From the NCBI GenBank assembly GCA_023386045.1, contig JAEWKK010000008.1, forward strand, positions 57,400 through 121,399: a DNA stretch of 64,000 nt, in the 5' to 3' direction. Source of the stretch: Bacteroidota bacterium (GTDB taxonomy: Bacteria; Bacteroidota; Bacteroidia; Chitinophagales; Chitinophagaceae). Below are positions 59,688 through 64,000 of this stretch, in pieces. Within the stretch, counting starts at the first letter, position 1. Each line of letters opens with the position of its first letter. The translations under genes and the position numbers were made by a program. The notes below the pieces were generated by a model. It did not search any database. It was not told the origin of the DNA and worked only from the letters and a program-made list of their open reading frames with translations.

Positions 59688-60344
59688 TTACCATTTACCA
59701 AGAATGGTTACGCCACCCTTGACCTTCTGGTTGAGCCTGACATCAATCTGAGTACCCAGGGGTAAAAGAAGGTCCACACGGGAGCCAAACTTGATGAATC
59801 CCATCTCCCCGCCCTGTAAAACCTTATCACCAGGTTTGAGGTAATTGACGATTCGCTTGGCTAATGCACCTGCGATTTGTTTTACCAGCATTTCCTTACC
59901 GTGCTGCCTGTACACCACAGAATGTCTTTCGTTTTCCAGGGATGATTTGGGATGCCAGGCCACCAGGTATTTTCCTGGGTGATACTGGCTATAGAGAACT
60001 TCGCCACTTACAGGGTTGCGGTTGACGTGTACATTGAGCGGGCTCATAAAGATCGAAAGCTGAAGCATCTTTCCCTTGAAATATTCGTCGGCTTCCACTT
60101 CTTCAATTACCACCACGGTGCCGTCGCAGGGAGCAATTATCAGGTCATCACCTTCTGCATGCTTACGGGATGGAATTCTGAAAAAAGATAAAATAAAGAT
60201 CAGCAGGCCTACTATGCCTACGCCAATGATCCAGCCCAGAACAGGATAACGGGGCATGATCAGCAGCACTGTCAATAATAAAACCACTGCAACAACGATC
60301 GTGGATATCAGAATGGTTTGAAAACCTTCTTTATGTATTCTCAT
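59688..60344 (-). CDS. psd: Phosphatidylserine decarboxylase family protein
   Basis: Psd makes phosphatidylethanolamine by decarboxylating phosphatidylserine with a pyruvoyl cofactor. The 218-residue product is the short bacterial type. Two hydrophobic segments occupy about residues 10-54. The catalytic phrase LSIFMSPLNVHVNR and the self-cleavage site GS (Gly187-Ser188) in FIKFGSRVD are intact; cleavage would make the pyruvoyl group from Ser188. A -7 box ends 17 bases upstream. pssA is not adjacent. Confidence 0.95.
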   Translation of the reverse strand: MRIHKEGFQTILISTIVVAVVLLLTVLLIMPRYPVLGWIIGVGIVGLLIFILSFFRIPSRKHAEGDDLIIAPCDGTVVVIEEVEADEYFKGKMLQLSIFMSPLNVHVNRNPVSGEVLYSQYHPGKYLVAWHPKSSLENERHSVVYRQHGKEMLVKQIAGALAKRIVNYLKPGDKVLQGGEMGFIKFGSRVDLLLPLGTQIDVRLNQKVKGGVTILGKW

Positions 60345-60361
60345 CTGAATATTTAAGGCAT

Positions 60362-60369
60362 CAAAAATA
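60362..60369 (-). promoter_or_regulatory. -7 box TATTTTTG upstream of psd
   Basis: An exact TAnnTTTG match on the minus strand, 17 bases before the psd ATG. Confidence 0.4.
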
Positions 60370-60465
60370 GGGCATTGGATAGAATCAATCTTCTTCTACT
60401 ATTTCATTCTTCCAGCTCACTGCCAGGTCCAATGCAATTGCGGGAAACATTTGTTTCTTTATAGT

Positions 60466-61845
60466 ATGAACACAGCACTTCCAGTACAGCTGCAACAGCT
60501 GCAGAATTTTTTTGCTTCAGGTGCCACCCGCGACTATGCATTTAGAAGGCAGCAACTGGAAAAGCTAAAAGCCTGTTTACTGAAATACGAGAATGAACTG
60601 TATGAGGCTTTATACAAGGATTTGCGGAAAAGTCCGGAAGAAAGCTGGGTAACTGAAACAGGTTTTGTGATCGCTGAATTGAATCATACGCTACGTAATC
60701 TGAAAAAATGGATAAAGCCCCAAAAGGTTCGCACCAACCTTTTTAATTTTCCCTCCAGAAGTTTTATTTATAAAGAACCCTTAGGCCTTGTATTGATCAT
60801 TGGCCCCTGGAATTATCCTCTTCAATTATTGCTGGCTCCCCTGATCGGTGCTATGGCGGCAGGAAATTGTATAGTGCTAAAACCAAGCGAATGGGCACCT
60901 GCAACTGCTGCTTTGATCAGGAAAATGATGAACGAGAATTTTCCTGAAGACTATATTCTTTATGTAGAAGGCAAAGGTGAGGAGGTAGTACCCGAACTTA
61001 TGAATTCGGCAAGATTTGATCATGTATTTTATACCGGCGGTATTGAAGTTGGTAAGATCATTTATGGTATGGCGGCCAAACAACTGACACCGGTAACACT
61101 TGAACTTGGTGGCAAAACTCCCTGTGTGGTGGAAGCTGATGCCAATATAAGAGTAGCTGCAAAGAGGATTGCCGTAACCAAATTCTCTAACGCAGGGCAG
61201 ATGTGCGTAGCACCGGATTATGTATTAGTGCACAGATCTGTTAAAGAGTCTTTTGTAAATGCGCTGGTAAAAAGCATCGAACAGTTTTATTCGGAGGAAT
61301 CAAAGCATAGTTATAATTATGGCAAGATCATTAATGACCGCCAGTTCAACAGGTTAAAAGAATACCTCTCTCATGGCAGGATCATCTACGGTGGTCAATA
61401 TGATGAAGCAAGTCATCACCTGGAACCCACCCTGCTGGAAGAGGTGCCATTGGATTCTGTTGTGATGGGTGAAGAGATCTTCGGACCAGTGCTTCCCATT
61501 ATTTCTTTTGAATCATTTGAAGAAGCCAAAGCCATTATCAACCTCAATCCTGAACCATTGGCATTTTATGTATTTACAGGCAGCGATGCGAAAGAAAAAA
61601 GATGGCTTGAAGAAATTCCTTTTGGTGGTGGCTGCGTTAATAATGCCAGCTGGCATCTCACCAATTATCATCTTCCTTTTGGCGGCAGAGGCAACAGCGG
61701 AATCGGCTCCTATCATGGAGCCTATAGTTTTGATTTATTCAGTCACCAGAAATCCATCATGAAAACACCTACCTGGTTTGATCCCAGTATTAAATACCCT
61801 CCATTTAAGGGAAAGCTTTCATTGTTCCGGAAGATCATCCGATGA
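60466..61845 (+). CDS. Aldehyde dehydrogenase family protein
   Basis: A 459-residue NAD(P)-dependent aldehyde dehydrogenase of the short type (fatty or aromatic aldehyde branch, similar to ALDH3). The general base Glu213 is in TLELGGKTPC and the catalytic Cys247 in NAGQMCVAPDYV. The family phrase LVLIIGPWNYPLQLLLAPLI is near residues 108-127. A C-terminal hydrophobic segment for membrane anchoring, as in some ALDH3, is not seen. A TTG five codons upstream is open; ATG 60466 is preferred. It converges with a lipoprotein gene with no gap. Confidence 0.93.
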   Translation: MNTALPVQLQQLQNFFASGATRDYAFRRQQLEKLKACLLKYENELYEALYKDLRKSPEESWVTETGFVIAELNHTLRNLKKWIKPQKVRTNLFNFPSRSFIYKEPLGLVLIIGPWNYPLQLLLAPLIGAMAAGNCIVLKPSEWAPATAALIRKMMNENFPEDYILYVEGKGEEVVPELMNSARFDHVFYTGGIEVGKIIYGMAAKQLTPVTLELGGKTPCVVEADANIRVAAKRIAVTKFSNAGQMCVAPDYVLVHRSVKESFVNALVKSIEQFYSEESKHSYNYGKIINDRQFNRLKEYLSHGRIIYGGQYDEASHHLEPTLLEEVPLDSVVMGEEIFGPVLPIISFESFEEAKAIINLNPEPLAFYVFTGSDAKEKRWLEEIPFGGGCVNNASWHLTNYHLPFGGRGNSGIGSYHGAYSFDLFSHQKSIMKTPTWFDPSIKYPPFKGKLSLFRKIIR

Positions 61846-62463
61846 TTATTTTACCAGCACCATTTGTTTCTGCATGTCCTCAACCAGTTTTTTCCCATAA
61901 CGGTGCGCCATCTTTTTTATATCGTTTTCTTCAAAAAATTCAGAACGGGCACTATAGATCATGCTTAGATTGTTGAGGTCATAAAGATTGCTTTCCCAAT
62001 AATAACTGGTGATGGTTTCGTAATGACCTTTATTTTTTTCTACAGCTTCCAGGACGGTCTGGTAATAATACCAGAATGAGTTTTTTTCCTTCGACATCTG
62101 GTACTGATCACGTACAAATACTTTTTCTTTTTCCTTGTCAAGTAGGCCAATAGTGATCACAGCATCAATGCCGGCATCCATTAATTTTTGCCTGGCAGAA
62201 TCATAACGCATATCCCTGGGAAAGTCTTTATCGTTAAAGGTTTCTGTAAATGCAACAGCATTGAATCCCAACTCCCTCAAATCACCAGTCATGTGTTTTT
62301 CCATTTGTTGACGCATGGAATTATCCTCATTGGTAATAATACCGATGACAGCAATCTTCTTAAAAGGATTTGCCTTTGTATCAGGAGCAGACCAGGAAGA
62401 TGTGATTCGGGGGCCGCTACAGCTAATAAGTAGGAGAGCCCATAAACTAATAAGCCATTTCAT
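61846..62463 (-). CDS. Exported lipoprotein of unknown function
   Basis: A 205-residue lipoprotein. The lipobox is LLLISC at residues 10-15 (the Met is at 62463). The mature part opens GPRITSSWSAPDT and has IAVIGIITNEDNSMRQQMEKH, a GldN-unrelated alpha/beta-like pattern. The phrase GIDAVITIGLLDKEKEKV suggests the DUF4136-like or similar set of periplasmic lipoproteins, but I am not sure. The frame is open upstream to a TTG at 62484; the signal peptide supports 62463. Confidence 0.7.
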   Translation of the reverse strand: MKWLISLWALLLISCSGPRITSSWSAPDTKANPFKKIAVIGIITNEDNSMRQQMEKHMTGDLRELGFNAVAFTETFNDKDFPRDMRYDSARQKLMDAGIDAVITIGLLDKEKEKVFVRDQYQMSKEKNSFWYYYQTVLEAVEKNKGHYETITSYYWESNLYDLNNLSMIYSARSEFFEENDIKKMAHRYGKKLVEDMQKQMVLVK

Positions 62464-62574
62464 AACCTGAATATTAATGTTCAAGTTAGGACTTAATGTA
62501 AAGGAAGCTTATGAGACTTGTCATTCAATTGCCCGACTTTCATCAATTATGAAAGAATCTTGGTAAAATTGTTC

Positions 62575-63261
62575 ATGCAAGAACTGGTTATTTTACATGG
62601 TGCTATTGGAAGTGCCGGTCAGATGGAATTCCTGGCAAAAGCCTTCGAAAGCAGGTTTAATGTACATAATATCAACCTGCCTGGTCATGGTGGAACAAGC
62701 TTCCCTGTAAATTTTTCCCTGCCTTCTTTTGCTGATGCTGTTCAATCTTACTGTGATGAAAAGGGATTGAAAAAGATTTCTGTCTTTGGCTACAGCATGG
62801 GTGGCTATGTTGCGATGTTGCTGGCCATTAAAAATCCAGACCTGGTGCAGAAGGTCATTACCCTGGGAACCAAGTTTCAATGGAATGAAACCATTGCGGC
62901 CAAAGAGACCGGTATGATGCAGCCGATGGTAATAAAGGAAAAGCTGCCGCAATTTGCCGACACACTGGAAAAAAGACATGCACCAGCCGACTGGAAAGAA
63001 CTTCTTCGCCTTACAGCCCTGATGCTTGAAGAAATGGGCAGGGATAATCCTTTAAAGGAAGGAGACTATAATAAGATTGCCACGCCTTCATTGATCCTGC
63101 TTGGTGACAGAGATAAAATGGTAAGTTTTGAAGAAACGCTGATGGTTTATAAATCCCTGTCCAAGGCTTCTCTTGGTATACTGCCTCAAACGCCTCATGC
63201 AATTGAGCAGGTGAACCTTCCCCTTCTTGTCTTTTTGGTTAATCAGTTTCTCGAAGAATAA
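62575..63261 (+). CDS. Alpha/beta hydrolase
   Basis: A 228-residue hydrolase. The oxyanion region is LHGAIGSAGQ (6-15), the nucleophile elbow GYSMGG (near residue 75), the acid in LLGDRDKMV and the base His in PQTPHAIEQV. The substrate is not evident. The frame is open to a TTG at 62518, but the fold starts at ATG 62575 (ELVILHGAIGS). It is monocistronic, between the divergent lipoprotein gene and the partial gene at the right edge. Confidence 0.9.
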   Translation: MQELVILHGAIGSAGQMEFLAKAFESRFNVHNINLPGHGGTSFPVNFSLPSFADAVQSYCDEKGLKKISVFGYSMGGYVAMLLAIKNPDLVQKVITLGTKFQWNETIAAKETGMMQPMVIKEKLPQFADTLEKRHAPADWKELLRLTALMLEEMGRDNPLKEGDYNKIATPSLILLGDRDKMVSFEETLMVYKSLSKASLGILPQTPHAIEQVNLPLLVFLVNQFLEE

Positions 63262-63315
63262 AAATTTTTAAAGTATTGCGTATTTTACCCAACACTTCCT
63301 AGTCGATTGTAGTAC

Positions 63316-64000
63316 ATGACCAAAACTTACTTTATGAGACTCTTCCGTTCAATTGCACTGATTTTTGTTTCGGTACTGTTTTTCCAGTGCCAGAAGGAGA
63401 TAAGTTATATCAGCGACCCTGGCATTCAGATCACTACGCCTGAACCTATTACGGCCAGACTACAGGGAACTGTGCTGGATGAAAATGGCCAGCCTGCTTC
63501 CGGTGTAAGTGTAAAGGTGGGCTCACAGGTGGTGATCACAGACAACCGTGGTTACTTCCGCATCATGAACGCCTCCCTGGATAAAAAATCAAGTGTGGTC
63601 ACAGCGGAGAAAACTGGTTATTTCAAGGCCTACCGGACCTTTGCTGCCACTTCAGGCACCAACCAGGTCATCATCAAACTGATCAAAAGAACTTTGGCAG
63701 GAACAATAGATGCAGCTACAGGTGGTACAGTAACACTTGCCAATGGATCTAAAATTGAATTGCCAGCAAGTGGCGTGGTAGTCGCCTCCAATAACGGCGC
63801 CTATACAGGAACAGTAAATGTTTATGCGGCATATATCGATCCTACTGCCAATGATATCGATCAGACAGTACCGGGTTCCTTCATGGCCAACGACAAGAAT
63901 GGAACAAGGGTGATCCTTTCATCTTATGGTATGATAGCCGTGGAGCTGGAATCATCCTCTGCGCAAAAGCTTCAGATCAAATCTGGCAGCAAGGCAACAC
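63316..64000 (+). CDS. Exported lipoprotein with carboxypeptidase-regulatory-like domain (partial)
   Basis: The first 228 residues of a protein that runs off the window. A signal peptide with lipobox FQC (Cys25 from ATG 63316; ATG 63334 is an alternative start) is followed by a short Ser/Thr/Pro linker and a regulatory-like beta domain (RLQGTVLDENGQPASGVSVK, TDNRGYFRIMN). A later repetitive-looking part with LANGSKIELPASGVVV and FMANDKNGTRVILSSYGMIA resembles surface lipoproteins of Bacteroidota that carry large beta-rich tails. The function cannot be called from this part. Confidence 0.78.
   Translation, partial: MTKTYFMRLFRSIALIFVSVLFFQCQKEISYISDPGIQITTPEPITARLQGTVLDENGQPASGVSVKVGSQVVITDNRGYFRIMNASLDKKSSVVTAEKTGYFKAYRTFAATSGTNQVIIKLIKRTLAGTIDAATGGTVTLANGSKIELPASGVVVASNNGAYTGTVNVYAAYIDPTANDIDQTVPGSFMANDKNGTRVILSSYGMIAVELESSSAQKLQIKSGSKAT

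Noticed and set aside
1..64000. tRNA, rRNA, prophage or insertion-sequence remnants.
   Set aside because: No cloverleaf, rRNA segment, transposase or integrase frame was seen on either strand in the gaps that I read.

Overview
The window looks like a chromosomal segment of a Bacteroidota bacterium, most likely of the Chitinophagaceae or a close relative. The lineage call is an inference. It rests on the gliding genes gldC and gldH, a SusC/SusD pair, a DUF4290 protein next to murA, the Bacteroidota-type BamA/OmpH/OmpH/MurI cluster, BatD, DUF3078 and DUF6089 proteins, and promoter -7 boxes of the form TAnnTTTG. I found 66 protein genes (one running off the right edge, one apparently frameshifted). 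I found no rRNA, tRNA, CRISPR array, phage or insertion sequence.

Layout. 0-3.3 kb: minus-strand gmk, a CNNM/CorC transporter, tatC and rpiB. 3.4-9.8 kb: an AraC-type regulator, a large outer-membrane TonB-receptor-like barrel, a nitroreductase, murA with Asp in place of the catalytic Cys, and a DUF4290 protein with an RGG tail. 9.8-10.3 kb: a gene-free stretch with strong hairpins and a possible small RNA. 10.3-13.7 kb: an FkbM methyltransferase with a glycosyltransferase, then gldC, yqeY and cvpA. 13.9-25.7 kb: a hydrolase, a CBS protein, a POTRA barrel, nadK, a DUF6089 protein, uppS, bamA, two OmpH/Skp chaperones and murI, interrupted by one minus-strand sulfatase-modifying-factor-type gene. 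25.8-31.4 kb: two tandem DUF418 membrane proteins, a Cys-rich lipoprotein, rpmH-rnpA-yidD, a DUF1543 protein and superoxide dismutase. 31.6-36.3 kb: a SusC/SusD pair without adjacent enzymes. 36.3-45.2 kb: tadA, an acetyltransferase, a PBP4-type peptidase, an arginase-fold protein with altered metal ligands, a lipoprotein GH13 glycosidase, a DUF3078 protein and a TSUP permease. 45.2-51.4 kb: a frameshifted small gene, a zinc peptidase, pheS, hbd, an epimerase and a carboxypeptidase-regulatory-domain protein. 51.4-53.1 kb: a repeat island running into lpxD, then a candidate small RNA. 53.1-64 kb: yicC, gldH with a two-component system, batD, an SDR, a HAD phosphatase, psd, an aldehyde dehydrogenase, lipoproteins and a hydrolase.

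Functionally the region is mostly cell-envelope housekeeping: peptidoglycan precursors (murA, murI, uppS, PBP4), outer-membrane protein assembly (bamA, OmpH pair), lipid A and phospholipid synthesis (lpxD, psd), protein export and insertion (tatC, yidD) and gliding accessories. I do not see a defence island or a clear new multigene system. The most unusual signal is regulatory: at least ten genes carry a TAnnTTTG-like -7 box ending exactly 4-6 bases before the start codon, which predicts leaderless mRNAs and also settles several start codons. Other points worth following are the Asp-type MurA, the arginase-like protein missing canonical manganese ligands, a homopolymer frameshift in a small conserved-looking gene, a repeat island that supplies the C-terminus of LpxD, and two candidate small RNAs.
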